Assembly: GCF_026212465.1 (NCBI RefSeq)
Contig: NC_080053.1
Span: forward strand, 4,829,787-4,893,786
Source of the DNA: Amaranthus tricolor
Taxonomy: Eukaryota > Streptophyta > Magnoliopsida > Caryophyllales > Amaranthaceae
DNA: 64,000 bases
Direction: 5' to 3'
Under the pieces are notes generated by a model. The model was not told the origin of the DNA. It made no database searches and was given only the letters and a program-made list of their open reading frames with translations. The translations under genes and the position numbers were made by a program. Below, piece by piece: positions 23,801 to 35,187 of this stretch; positions within the stretch are counted from its first letter, which is position 1, and every line of letters begins with the position of its first letter.

Positions 23801-26800
23801 CAATAAACCATCAATAATAAAAAATGTACATCGTTAATTATTCACTCCAATAAACCAAATCCAAGCAATTCATATCCATAATTTAAATTTAATTATTTAA
23901 TAAACAGTTAACACAATTTAAACTTAGTATAAAACCCATACAAAAATATCAATTGAATATAGTTGGTGTAGTTACTTGAAATTCAGTGTCTAAAATGTCC
24001 TTTATTCATCATTAATTAACTTACATTGAAAAAACTTCAATTTTTAAGAAAATGCTTAAATTTAAGATTTTTAAGAAGTGATACAATTTTAATATTTGCA
24101 AAGAATGAAACATATGTGATACTTTATATTTTCTTACATGTATATATTATTATTTGATGTAAATAAGACAATAATATATTTATTATATAATATATGTATC
24201 AAGAAATAAAATAATGGTAAAAGTTAAAAAAATTTGCCACAACAATCAATTCCAAAAAGATTTAAATAAAGAAAATTATGATAAATAAAGGCACTCCTTT
24301 TATATGTATATAGTTACATCTAGTGTCGACCCTAGGGGGCATGAAGGGCATGTGCCCCGGGCCCATATAAAAGTTAGAAAAACGATACTTTTAATATTGA
24401 ATAGTTTAGGGGTTTATAATAGTATATTTATTAATTAGGGGCCATAACAAATGTTTTACCCCAAGCCTCTCAATTCTCAAGGCCAGCCCTAATTGCAAGA
24501 AAAAAAAAAGTGTTTGAAATATATTGTCTTTTTGTAACTAAATGTTTTTTTGCCCCATATACTCCAATATATCAATAATTTAAGTTAATTAGAAAAAATA
24601 TAAGAATTAAAAATATATCAAAAAGACTCCAATTTAAATAAAAAGGGTTCTAAATTTTTTTAAGACTTATTGGATATCTCATATCTCTTGCAGTAGTAGT
24701 AGTACCTCCTTTCTTGACTTGTAATCAACTTGAACAAATTTGCTAAATTAAAAAAAAAAAAAGATCCATATTTGATCAATCAAAATAATAACAATGAAAA
24801 GCAATTAAAAACTAATTTTATAAATAAATCATTCACATAAATAGAAGAAAATATGATATCAAAAATCAATAAATAAAATATTTAAAAAAATAAAAGATAA
24901 AAATATACTAATGTAGGAGATATGGTCATTCATTGAAATTGTTTGCATGCTTTACTTCTCTCTTTATAAATAAACCATTATCTCAATCATTATCATCTAT
25001 ATATATCTATGTCAACTTTAATAGTTAAAACACCAACTCGAATAGGTTAAAATATCAACTTTAATAGGTGAAACTATCAATTTTAATATGTTAAAACACC
25101 AATTTAAATAAGTCAAAATGCCAACTTAAGCAACATAAAATATGCACAACCATAAACAAGTTGAAATACCAAATTCAATATATTAAAATACCAATTTTAA
25201 TAGATTTGCAACTTAACATGTTAAAACACCAACTCGACATAAGTTAAAATGCCAATAAATCAATAGTTAGGCCTAATTATTTTCCGTGTGTTTGTGAGCT
25301 CAAACCCACGAATACCCTGTGAGTATTTCCCTCAAATGGACCCATAGAGTGATTATTTTATGTGACAATAAAAATGATTAGATTCAAGTCGAATACCATA
25401 AATCAATATTTTTAGTTTTCTTGTAGTGGCCTACTGTCTATCATACAATACTATAAAAATTGGAAAATTTCAAGTGTCGTCATCTAAGGAGCCATGACAA
25501 ATGTAATTATTTTAATGGATAATAGTTAATTACATACAATTACAATACTATAAAAATTGGAAAATTCCAAATCTCATCATCTAAGAAGGTATGACAAATG
25601 TAATTATTTTAGTGGATAATAGTTGATAGTTGATTACATGACAATATTTACTTAATTTAGAATTTAATTATTTTTAAAATTAGAGCTAAATTAGGTACAG
25701 CATGGAGTAGAATTTATTATAGCAATTCTATATAACTAACCTAAAATTTAATATATTTAATTTATTGAAAAAGTGATTTATCCAATAAATAATTAAAATA
25801 ATCAGTATAATTTTTGTTTTAAGAAAATCATGTATTAGATAAATTTATTCACTATAAATATATATTTGCATTATTTTTTAAAGTTATATTTTTATATATT
25901 TCATATTCATATGCATTATACGAGTTTCTATACTAAGATGCATTAAATATACTACTTTTAAGTTTTTTTGTCTCTTGATTATGCATTTATTATTTACAAA
26001 TGATTGGGCCAAGAGCATAGGATGAATACGGCCAATAGTAATGCAATTTGAAAATGGAAGATTCCAACTTCCAAGACCGCCATTATGGACTTAAATAATT
26101 TCTAATTTATCTTGAATAGAAACAATTTTAAAGGCTTTTTGGAGGAGGTGGGCTGTCGGGGAATTATTTTCAAAATTAAAATGGTTTGGCTATATTTGGT
26201 TTATAAAGTGCAAAATTATGCAATTAATTGGTTGTTATTTTTTTTCAAATGATTTCATTGGTTATTAATTTTTATTATATAACTTACTATATGAGATGGT
26301 ATTGGTATAAATTTAATAAAATGAAAAAAAATAAATTGAATATGGTAATTATAAGGATATTTTAGTTTAGTTTAAATTTGTTCAAATAATCACACAATAA
26401 TAAAGTGTAATATTTATAACTATTTAAGTTGGTTTGGCCATTTATTCATGAAAAATGAGATGCTATACATATAAAAAAATGTTTAGATTAGAAGTTGCTA
26501 AGAATAGAGGAAGCGGAGACTTACTTCTCCAATATTCGTCCTGATTGACACGATATCCAACTGGATGATTAGGATTGGAACCTAAAGAAGTGTGGGAGTA
26601 GTGTCTATTCTTATCATTTCGAAATTCAATCAACCAAAAGATGATGGCAGTCATAAAACAAACACCAAATACAGTGTAAACCAAAGCCTTGATTAGAGGT
26701 ATTACTCTGATTCCACTGCTTTTCCTTACTTCTTGCTTTGTTGATATCATCATCGTTACACCCGTTTCTGTGTATGGTAGTGTAAAATCAACCCACTGTG

Positions 26801-26865
26801 TCCGATCATATCTTATGGTCAAATCTCCCACTATTCCATCATATTCCTGCCAAATTATATATTAG

Positions 26866-26942
<77 letters not shown>

Positions 26943-28530
26943 TCCGATTATACAATCTTTTAATTAGTACAAAGAAAGTATATGTTACATAACTAATCAT
27001 CTACATTTCAAATGTTGTTTTACTAAATTCAAGGGGACAAAGAAGTATATGTTAACGTTTAATTGGTTCATTGCACGAAAAAGTTCCAAAACTCTCAAAG
27101 TATATTTCATCATCACTCAATTGTCATTAAACGTTTTCACCTAGATAGGTAAAGGTTGAAGAGTTCCAGTATTTACTCTTCTCTCTCTTTAAATTAAATA
27201 CATTGTGTATATCGAAAGTGAGAGTTTTTAAATGTTATTTTACTAAATTCAAAGGGTATGTAACATTTAATTGGTCATTTCACTAAAACGTTTTAAAAGT
27301 TTCCAAGTACATTTCATTACTCGGTTGTCATTAACTGTATTCACAAGTTGAAAACTCATATCTAGACAACTTGATGCTTATAATAATAATGACCATGTTA
27401 TTTTCAGTTTATTTTAGAAAACAAACGTCATATGTAACTTCTCAGAATTAATGAATATACATCAATCAAGCTAAGGATTTTACTAGTCTAATAGTCTCTG
27501 TATACCCTAAAACCATAAAAATTATATTCTCTCCCCTCTATAAATATGCTATCAATTGTCTTTTACGCTATGTTTAATGCACAGATTTTATTCTTAATAT
27601 CTTTAATTAAGAATAATAAAACTATAAAAAAATTAAAATTAATAAAATTATGTTGAGACAAACCAAACAACTTGTTGAATAAAAATAAAATTTAAATTAA
27701 GATTAATTCATGAGTAATGCCTAAAATTAAATGGAAACTTGTGGTGGTTGGGAATGGTACGTATATCTTTAATTTGCCTCTATTAGAGCGTCTTGTAAAT
27801 TAGTACTTTTTAATTGCTTTTTTGGTTATTGGTAGTCAAAAAGAAAAAACAATAATATAGGGTAAAAAATTTAAGTCAAAAATGAAACTACTAGTTAAGT
27901 TATTTTTTTATTAGTTTTTGGTGTGTTAGTTCACTTTTTCTTTAATCAAAAGCCGACAGTTAATAGCTAAATTTACCCGCTTTTTCCGTTCAACTATGTA
28001 GTCTAACAACCAAGAAAAAAAACCCAGTATTTTTAGTTACTCAAGCAAACTAACTAAAAAGCCAAAAATTAATATTGATGAATTTATTTAGATAAAATGA
28101 GAAAGAATTAAAAAGTAGGAGAGTTAATTAAGTGTATTTAACAAACCTTATTAGCAACTGCTTGAGCCATGGAATCATAGCTTACATTAATAGTTCCATC
28201 TTTTCTAGCATAAGGAACAAGATCAAAAGTTGGAGGGTTGATTAAACCTTTTATTATTTCACGAAAGACTTGAATTGTAAAGCCATCCAAATACTTTTCT
28301 CCGGAGCTTCTATTGTAGCTAATATTAATAAACTCTTTAAAGGGACTCACTGGAACTGCCATTCTCAATACAACGCCCTCGTTCGTTGGTGTAGGTGTTG
28401 GTATTGGTGTTGGTGTTGGTGTTGGTGTTGGTGCTATTATTGTTTGGTGTTGTATCATGTTTTCCGATGACATAACCAACCTAAATTTCCAAATTATCAG
28501 TAATTTTAACAAATAGGAAATTACCATCAT
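20809..28530 (-). CDS. GLR: Glutamate receptor-like channel gene, reduced form
   Basis: Four exons join in frame: 28530-28147, 26846-26525, 23446-23031, 21132-20809 (1446 nt, 481 aa). They encode ligand-binding lobe 1 (LRMAVPVSPFKEF, DGFTIQVFREIIK, YDSMAQAVANK|EYDGIVGDLTI, WVDFTLPYTETG), an M1 helix (ALVYTVFGVCFMTAIIFWLI), an M3 helix with SCYAASFTSLLT, lobe 2 (TPIKTLDDLI, VGFMEGSFI, SEGIGF|AFRKGS) and a C-terminal M4 helix (LWIMIAGAIGVTILVIILYI). Plant GLRs are about 900 aa, and this one lacks the amino-terminal LIVBP-like domain. Between M1 and M3 the conserved pore stretch (FSFSTLFFAHRE-like) is reduced to YWR|RETM. The first exon begins with an unconvincing leader and a Pro-Thr repeat; a possible acceptor at 28481-28482 would start it at 28480 and allow an unseen upstream exon. 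It may be a pseudogene or a non-conducting relative. Confidence 0.75.
22103..22107 (+). other. Helitron-like CTAGT terminus in GLR intron 3
   Basis: The sequence GCATCGCACAAGTTTTTATA ends in CTAGT, resembling the ends of the elements at 25444 and 29507. It marks the likely 3' end of an older insertion in the intron. The 5' end was not found. Confidence 0.35.
24316..24497. mobile_element. Possible hAT-like MITE in GLR intron 2
   Basis: A GC-richer island in an AT-rich intron, with GCATGTGCCCCGGGCCC near the left end and an inverted TAGGGCTGGCCTTGAG at the right. The ends pair only about 11 of 16 with the left TAGTGTCGACCCTAGG, and no target duplication is seen. Vocabulary resembles the element at 1014-1286. 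Confidence 0.4.
25444..25943 (+). mobile_element. Helitron-like non-autonomous element in GLR intron 2
   Basis: About 500 bp ending TATACGAGTTTCTATACTAA, the CTRR-type end of a Helitron. It is homologous along its length to the inverted copy at 29507-29880. It contains a direct repeat of about 99 bp (ACTATAAAAATTGGAAAA at 25450 and 25549). The 5' boundary is approximate. Confidence 0.5.
26869..26938. repeat. (TA)n microsatellite in GLR intron 1
   Basis: About 70 bp of uninterrupted TA repeats, some 20 bp upstream of the exon-2 acceptor. Confidence 0.9.
28386..28432 (-). repeat. GGTGTT hexamer repeat coding for Pro-Thr
   Basis: Seven or so GGTGTT-type units on the plus strand, translated on the minus strand as a (Pro-Thr)n tract just before the GLR ligand-binding domain. 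It is probably a slippage product and could vary in length. Confidence 0.7.
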
Positions 28531-29506
28531 TGTATTTTAATTTGTAGGTGTTTCCTGATCTATTGGAAGGATACCAGGACAGTTGCTTCAATAGCTTTTC
28601 CGCTCATTAAATATATGCTTAATTTTTTCAAGAGTTGGGATTCTTCCTCGTAATTCACTAACAAAGACTTTTCCATGACAAATTGACAACATTTTCTAGG
28701 TAGGGACAAGAATTTTTGCAGTATACAACTTATACGCTGTAACATATACGACCGTCTTCTCTCACTTGACCATAATAGCTAGACATACAATAAAATATTG
28801 GTGTAGTTGGAGGAAAAGCTATTTCGAATAATAGAATTAGTCCTCAACTTTATTAATGTAATTCAATTTTAATTCTTACTCTCGTGATTTTTTCGTAATG
28901 ACTCCTTTTAATGTCTTATTTAATTGGGAACCTCAAAGTGTCTCTATTTCATTATATTCTCTCCATATCTCTATTCCATTAATATTGTAAGAAATGTCAT
29001 ATATTTGCTATATATGTTTGATAATTGGTATATTCGTATATGGTTATTGGTTGATGACCCTTTACATCCCGACCCGTTGATGACCCGTTTAAAAGTGACA
29101 CGTACCTTGACTCACCTTATTGAACACCTCTAGTTTTAGCTATTATACTTATGAAGGAATTTGGTACATATTAGTAATTAGCTATTAAATGTTTATTAGA
29201 GAAAAAGTGTGTACAAATCCAAAAGTCATTTGATAAGTGTAATTATTTGCGCTTATTAATGACATTTATACTCTTTTTCTCCTTATTGTATTCGACACGA
29301 TATTTATTTAGGCTTTTTATTTATTTTAATTATTTTTAGGTTAATCTAGGTTAATTTAGTTTTTTCTTCCTAAGTGACACCTATATAAAGAGAGTAATTT
29401 ATGTCAATTATTAGATATAATTGCTTAGTTTTTAGATTTGATTCAATTAAGTTGTAATTTTTGTATCCAATTATTGTTCTTAATTGCATTTTATCATTAT
29501 TAGCCA
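28531..29506. other. Region upstream of the GLR exons
   Basis: Would hold the GLR promoter or missing 5' exons. No LIVBP-like domain could be read on the minus strand. A 61-codon open frame at 28745-28560 (-) has no recognisable family. Confidence 0.4.
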
Positions 29507-29880
29507 CTAGTATAAAAGCTCGTGCAATATATGAATTTATGAGTATGAAATATATAAAAATATAACTGTAAAGAATAATGCAAGTATATACTATCATGAT
29601 AAAAGTTATCGAATACATGATTTTTTTAAAGCAAAAATTTAATACTGATTTTTTTAAAAGTATTTATTGAATACATCACTTTTTGATTCACATAAATATA
29701 TCAAATTCTATGTCTTATATAGAATTGCTATAATTTTAAAATAATGAAATTCTAAATTAGGTAAATATTATCATGTAATCAACTATTATTCACTAAAATA
29801 ATTACATTTGTCATGCTTCTTTAGTGGATGACACTTGAAATGTTTTAACATTTTTATAGTATTTTATGATTCTTATTTTT
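29507..29880 (-). mobile_element. Helitron-like non-autonomous element
   Basis: On the minus strand it ends AGCTTTTATACTAGT (CTAGT terminus). It matches the element at 25444-25943 through TGACAAATGTAATTATTTTA, ATAGTTGATTACATGA and TTATATTTTTATATATTTCA. The 5' limit is approximate. It contains no gene. Confidence 0.5.
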
Positions 29881-31391
29881 CTGTCCTTCTATTTTAATTA
29901 ATGCCTAGAAGCTTGTTTAGGGTTTTATTTGAAGTTTTCATATATTTTCATGATTAGTGAGTAGATTAGTTTTTAGGATAGAGAGATTGATCCAGTTCGA
30001 TTATGGACTGAAATTGCTCTAAAATTGTCTATAAAATGTGGATTAGTAAATAAAATTAAGTAAATTAATCATGATTTAAATTGACTTTGTTAATCTAATC
30101 AATATAACAAGAGTTTGAGAATAGGACTAACTTGATTTTAGGGTAAAATTTAGTTAAAATACTTATTAATTTAATCAATATAGCAATTTGACATGAAAAT
30201 AATAGGGTCTAAATCTGATTATTTAATTAATATAGCGAGAACTTAAAATTAGCGTATCACTTTATTTACGTTGTGATCCATAATTTATAGATATTTAGTA
30301 GTGATTGTTGTTCATATGAGAATTGGATGATATCCAATATCATATACCCTTTAATTATATAGTTAATAACTATTTAGATTATAATCCATAGTAGTTTAGT
30401 TATAAAAACTACATTTCGTTTGTTTTTTATCACTCTGTAACGTTTACAGTAGCGCAGGTATATAAATTAGTATCTTTGTGTTCGACCCACAGCTATATGT
30501 ACATGGTGTGATTGCGGTAAAACAATTTCTTATCACCTATAAAAAGTTATTCCTATTATTTTTTATTTCGACTTAAATCTGCTTTTCAATTGTCTTAAAA
30601 GTCCTTTTGTCAAACACTTTTTGGCCTTTTACCCGTGACAAGTTGGGGCGGGTCATTTTCTGTTTAAACAGGACCTACTCGATCCAATAAAATGTTCATC
30701 CAATGATCTTTAAGCAAATTTAGTAATACATTGGTCGACTTGTCTATATATATAATAATGTCATATAAAAAATTTAAGAAAAAAATGAGAACTTTATTAT
30801 GGCAACTAAGCCTAATAATGACCCGATCTAGCCCCATCCGACCCTTTACATCAAACCCTGAAAATGATCCGACTTGTTATTAATCCGACTCGCTAATGAC
30901 CAATTAAAAGCGACCGAACCTTGACCCATTGAGTCGATCTGTCCCATTGATAACCTTTGGTTTTAGCCATAGTTACGAGGGTGTTTTACAAAAATTAAGT
31001 GTTACCTATTGGTTATTTATGGGAGAAAAAGTGTTTAAAAATCCAAAAGTCGATGAAAATAGCTAATCCTATTATTTTTTATTCTTAAGTCAATTTCTCA
31101 GCTGTCCTAAATGTCCTTTATCAAACAATTTTTTTACTATTTGACAAATCAAAAACAAAATGTTAAAAGTTAACTAAAAAATTGAAAAGTCGTTTACCAT
31201 TATTAAACTTCATATTATTAGTTACCCATCTCGAATTTTTCCTTTTTTATGCATTTTATTATATCAATTGTAAATAATAATAACCAAATGGTACTTGGTG
31301 GTTTAAAGTATAATTTTTAAATAAGAGGTTCGAAATTCAATAATTAGACCCTCTTATTTTTTGTTTGAGCCATTAGTTTGGGTAATGTTGT
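29881..31391. other. Intergenic, no recognised gene
   Basis: AT-rich with two islands of short ACCCGACCCGTTGA-like words (near 29045-29110 and 30820-30960) of unknown origin. No RNA gene was found. Confidence 0.4.
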
Positions 31392-31689
31392 GTGAGTTGT
31401 GACTTGCTGTTATACCATCAATTATTGTCTTCTTGGTATCACTTTTTATATTTTCTTGTGAAAACTGAAGATGCTCGAACGAGATATTGTTTGTATATAA
31501 GGTTAAATTTTCCTAAGAATTTTGCCTTCTATGACTACTTAATACCGAGTCTCATCCCATGTAAGGGCATGGAGTCGTTTCGCTGCCCATGGGATCAAAT
31601 TTGGAGTATTGGACATTTGTTAGACTCGTTAAGAGCAAAAATGGAGAAGAAAATAGAAATTGTGAGGAGTTTGGACTTGTATTCAAAAC

Positions 31690-32765
31690 CAGATCATGAT
31701 TTTCACCATATGAAAAATTTTATTTTCAGGTCACGATTGATTCGATATTCAATTTTAAACTTTCCTATTGAAATGTGCCCACGTGATATTTTAAACAAAG
31801 ATGGCTATAATAAGCATATTTTGGACGAGCTTAATTATGCTAACGATTTATTAAAAGTTAACTGCAAAGATTACTTCCATTGTTGACTGAAGAACAGTCC
31901 CTAATATACAATAAAACTTGTGGTGCAATTGAAACAGATGACGAAAGAGTATTTAAACTATAAGAAAAAGGTGGTCGTAGCACTGAGAAGACATTTACGT
32001 GGACGATTTTATGTGCATGTCTTAAATCAAAGGGTAAAATGTCCCTCTTGTTGCCTCATATGGAATAACATCTTTATTACTTCCTAATGGTAGGACTGCA
32101 CATTTAAGATTTGAGATACAAATTAATGTTACGAAGGTTTAATGTGTAGAGGCATAAAACCTAATAGTCCATTTGTAGACCTCATTAAAAGATAAGCTTA
32201 TATTCGGGATGAGGCTTCGATGACTCACAAGCACTATTTGAAGCCGGCCTAGACAATGTTATGCTATGTCATCTTTGTCTTTACAATGAACCATCTGAAT
32301 TAAGCTTTAAAGTTCGAGTCTTTAGTGGTAATTTTAGGCAACTTTTTCCAGTAATCTCAAAGGTTACAAGATAATATATTGTCTTTTCTAGCATCAACTC
32401 TTCAAAGATATGAAATAATTGTAAGGTGTTGCGGTTTACAAAGAACATGAGATTACAACTGGATTAGACAATGTTGATGACCAACAAGAATTTGAAGAAT
32501 TGATTCTCAAAGCTGGTTAAGGAAAGTTTGGAAGACCTAACTATGGAGAGGTTGTAATAGATATACCTGGAGATTTATTAATTAAGAATGCATCTGATTC
32601 ATTAGCTTCATTTGCTAATTTCACATATCTTTGAATTTGTGATGGTTTAATTGATAGTTTTGTGCTTTTTTGAGAGGGTAATTTTAGCATCAATGAGATC
32701 ATTGATAAGGTTAATAAACACGTGTCATCCCACTTTCTTGGAGAAGAGAGGTTGTACCTTAGTTT
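31690..32765 (+). pseudogene. Helitron PIF1-like helicase remnant
   Basis: Fragments in all three plus frames read in the order of a plant Helitron helicase: ILDELNYANDLL, LLTEEQSLIYN, a decayed Walker A region before KTFTWT, LLLPNGRTAHLRFEI, RDEASMTHKHY (Walker B-like), SGNFRQLFPVISK, QEFEE, IDIPGDLLI and INEIIDKVNKHV..LGEERLYLS. Stops and frameshifts break it throughout. Intact relatives drive rolling-circle transposition. The upstream frame 31392-31886 overlaps the first part, but its N-terminal half is unrecognised. The RepHel replication domain was not seen. Confidence 0.75.
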
Positions 32766-32772
32766 AGATTCA

Positions 32773-33045
32773 ACTAGATGATCACCCGTGCTAAAGCACG
32801 AGACAATTAGAAATTATTATGCATAAATAATATAATCGTTACAAACAGATTAACTAAAAGTTAAGAAAGAGAACTATGAATAATAAGTTTTAAAAAAGTC
32901 ACAACAAAGAAAATTAAATAATAAATAACAATATTTACACATTATTAGAGCATAATTGTTGATTACTCGTGCTAAGCACGAGCTATTTAATAATCACTAT
33001 ATATTAAATGTATGTAGGTAATATTAGTTGATTACCCGTGTTAAA
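32773..33045 (-). mobile_element. Three Helitron-like 3' ends in tandem
   Basis: On the minus strand there are three hairpins: CGTGCTTTAGCACG then about 10 nt to CTAGT (ends 32773), CTCGTGCTTAGCACGAG (32966-32982, no clear CTRR after it), and GTGTTTAACAC then GGGTAATCAA and CTAAT (ends 33023). The hairpin plus CTRR-T layout matches Helitron termini. The adjacent helicase remnant has the opposite orientation. Confidence 0.55.
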
Positions 33046-34284
33046 CACAATATACAAAAAGTTATTTTATCAAAAATTGAATAGACTATAAATACTACAG
33101 CGTATGTAATAGAGTACATACACAAGAAAAATGCATTGATAATTGCTTATTTTGATTTTTAGATTAAACAACTTATACAAAATGAAAATAAAAGGTACTT
33201 GTAAGATTAGGAAAATATATTCTTGAAAAACCCAAAACACAAAGCTTCTCTCTCCTTTCGATGTTCAAACAAAAAAATCAATTTCTTATCGATTTCCAAC
33301 TTATCTTCTAAGAAAACCTCTCCTTAAGATACCTTAAACTTCTATACCATATTTAGTTTTTAACACTTCTAATTATTTAAATTCAACTATACTTAAAACA
33401 TACTCCCTTCATTTACCCAATTTAGTTTTTAACATTATTCATAATACTCTTAATTTGAATCATTCCAAATATATAAATTAAATTATATATAGTCAATTGA
33501 GATCTTATTTGATTCGTTATAATGCAATTTATTAATATCAACTTTTTATAATTTATAATTATTCACAATAAAATGCATTAGGACATCGATTAATATATTT
33601 GAAAATGTGCACAAACCAAATGAGACAAAGATAGTGAATTCATCATATCATATCATACAATAAACTAAAGAAAGAGCCCTTAATTTGAAATAACGCTTTT
33701 TCAATGACTGAGTACTTGGCGAAATATAATCAACTTAAATTGTTGATATATTTTAATGAATTTCCACATAGTAATATTTATAAATGTAAAGAAGAATTCA
33801 AACATAGAAAAATTATCAAATTACAATTTTATCTCATTTGCCTTTCTCTTTTCTAGGAGACTTTTCTTTTGAACGCAACATTTATATGGGTGTTGATAAA
33901 TAGAAATGATGTATGAAAGTCATAATCTTGCAAATGACGACATTTTATACACCTTTACTTTGCTACTCACCTCATTTGATTAACTTTAAGCCTTTGAGTT
34001 ACCCATTTCATTTTTAATAATAATAAGTTTATTTATTTTTATTTGACCTCTTTTTGTCTTTGCTTCGCAATAGAAGACAAATATTTTTGTAATTAGCCAC
34101 TTACTCGATCAAGTTATTTTAGCAACCTCATTTAGTAAACATTTTAGTATATCAAATGATGATTAATAATATATAGTATAAATAAAGAGGCGTGCTCAAT
34201 TTAGAGGTAGAAAGTATCATAATAATTTGTATTAATATATAGAAGATAAATCTTAAATAGAAAATTTAATTTCAATCTTACTAA
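33046..34284. other. AT-rich spacer
   Basis: No gene recognised. It may be the body of the minus-oriented Helitron whose 3' ends lie at 32773-33045. A single Stowaway-like arm (ACTCCCTTCATTTACCC) sits near 33403. Confidence 0.35.
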
Positions 34285-35187
34285 CATTAGTGGAAAAAAA
34301 CGTATCTGCTGCTAATCATTTGTTGCGGTTTTTTATATACGCAGCAATAAATAGGAAAAATAATTAGGCAAAAAAAAAACGACAACAAATGTTGCGGTTT
34401 AATGGTGCCCGCAGCATATAAGCTTTTGGACACATCAAATGCTGTGGTTTTAATGGTGCCCGCAGCATATAATCTTTTGGACACATCAAATGCTGCGGTT
34501 TTAAGGTTGCCCGCAGCAAATACCCTTCACTAAAAAATTTAAAACCCGCGTTTTGAAGTTCCATTTCACAAAAGCCTACTGTTGTATTCTTCTAAAACTC
34601 CACCACTGCTACTGTGTTCTTCTTGAAGTTCCATTGTCTTCTTCAATTTCACATATTGTCTTCTTGTTCAACCCACGCACAGACTGCTACTGTCTTATTC
34701 TTCAAGTTCGTTCTTCTTCTTCAAGTTCGTTCTTCTTGTTCAAGTTCCTTAAACCCACACGAAAAACCCACGAACATTTCAAAATAAACCCACCATTTCG
34801 TTCCTTTTCTTCTTCTTTAACATTTAAAACCCACCATTGTTGTTTCCTTCAAAAACCCACGAAATAAGGGTTTATTCTTGTTCTTTGTTAAGGTATTATT
34901 TTTTCAAGGTTAAGTTTAAGTTCTTCAAATTTCATTATGTTTTGGGGAATTAGTTTATTTTATACTAATTTTGATTTTGTTTTTCATTGTAGGTTGCATA
35001 ATCAAATTTAAAAACAACATTATCATATCTATTTAATGTGAATAATTTACTTGTGTATGTACTTGTATATTTGAATGTGAATAATTTTGAATAATTAGGA
35101 TTTTTAGGGTAGATTGAATGTGAATAATTTACTAATGTATGTAGTTGTATATTTGAATGTGAATAATTTACTTATGTATGTAATTGT
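34285..35187 (+). mobile_element. CACTA-like transposon end (remnant)
   Basis: Starts CATTAGTGGAAAAAAACG (CACTA with one change) after TAA. Subterminal repeats of about 52 bp follow, each an imperfect palindrome of the type TGCTGCGGTTTTAATGGTGCCCGCAGCA split by a short spacer (34325-34520, three to four units). A pyrimidine-rich stretch at 34555-34870 may be leader sequence; the frame 34553-34867 in it has biased composition and no family. The hAT element at 35188 interrupts it and the remainder may continue after 41213. Confidence 0.55.

Noticed and set aside
28270..28470. Trp/Cys-repeat ORF on the plus strand
   Set aside because: Shadow of the GLR Pro-Thr hexamer repeat on the other strand.
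28560..28745. 61-aa minus-strand ORF as part of the GLR amino-terminal domain
   Set aside because: No match to LIVBP-like motifs and not joinable in phase with confidence.
34287..34564. Repeated YMLRAPLKPQHL-type peptide ORFs
   Set aside because: Translation of CACTA subterminal repeats.
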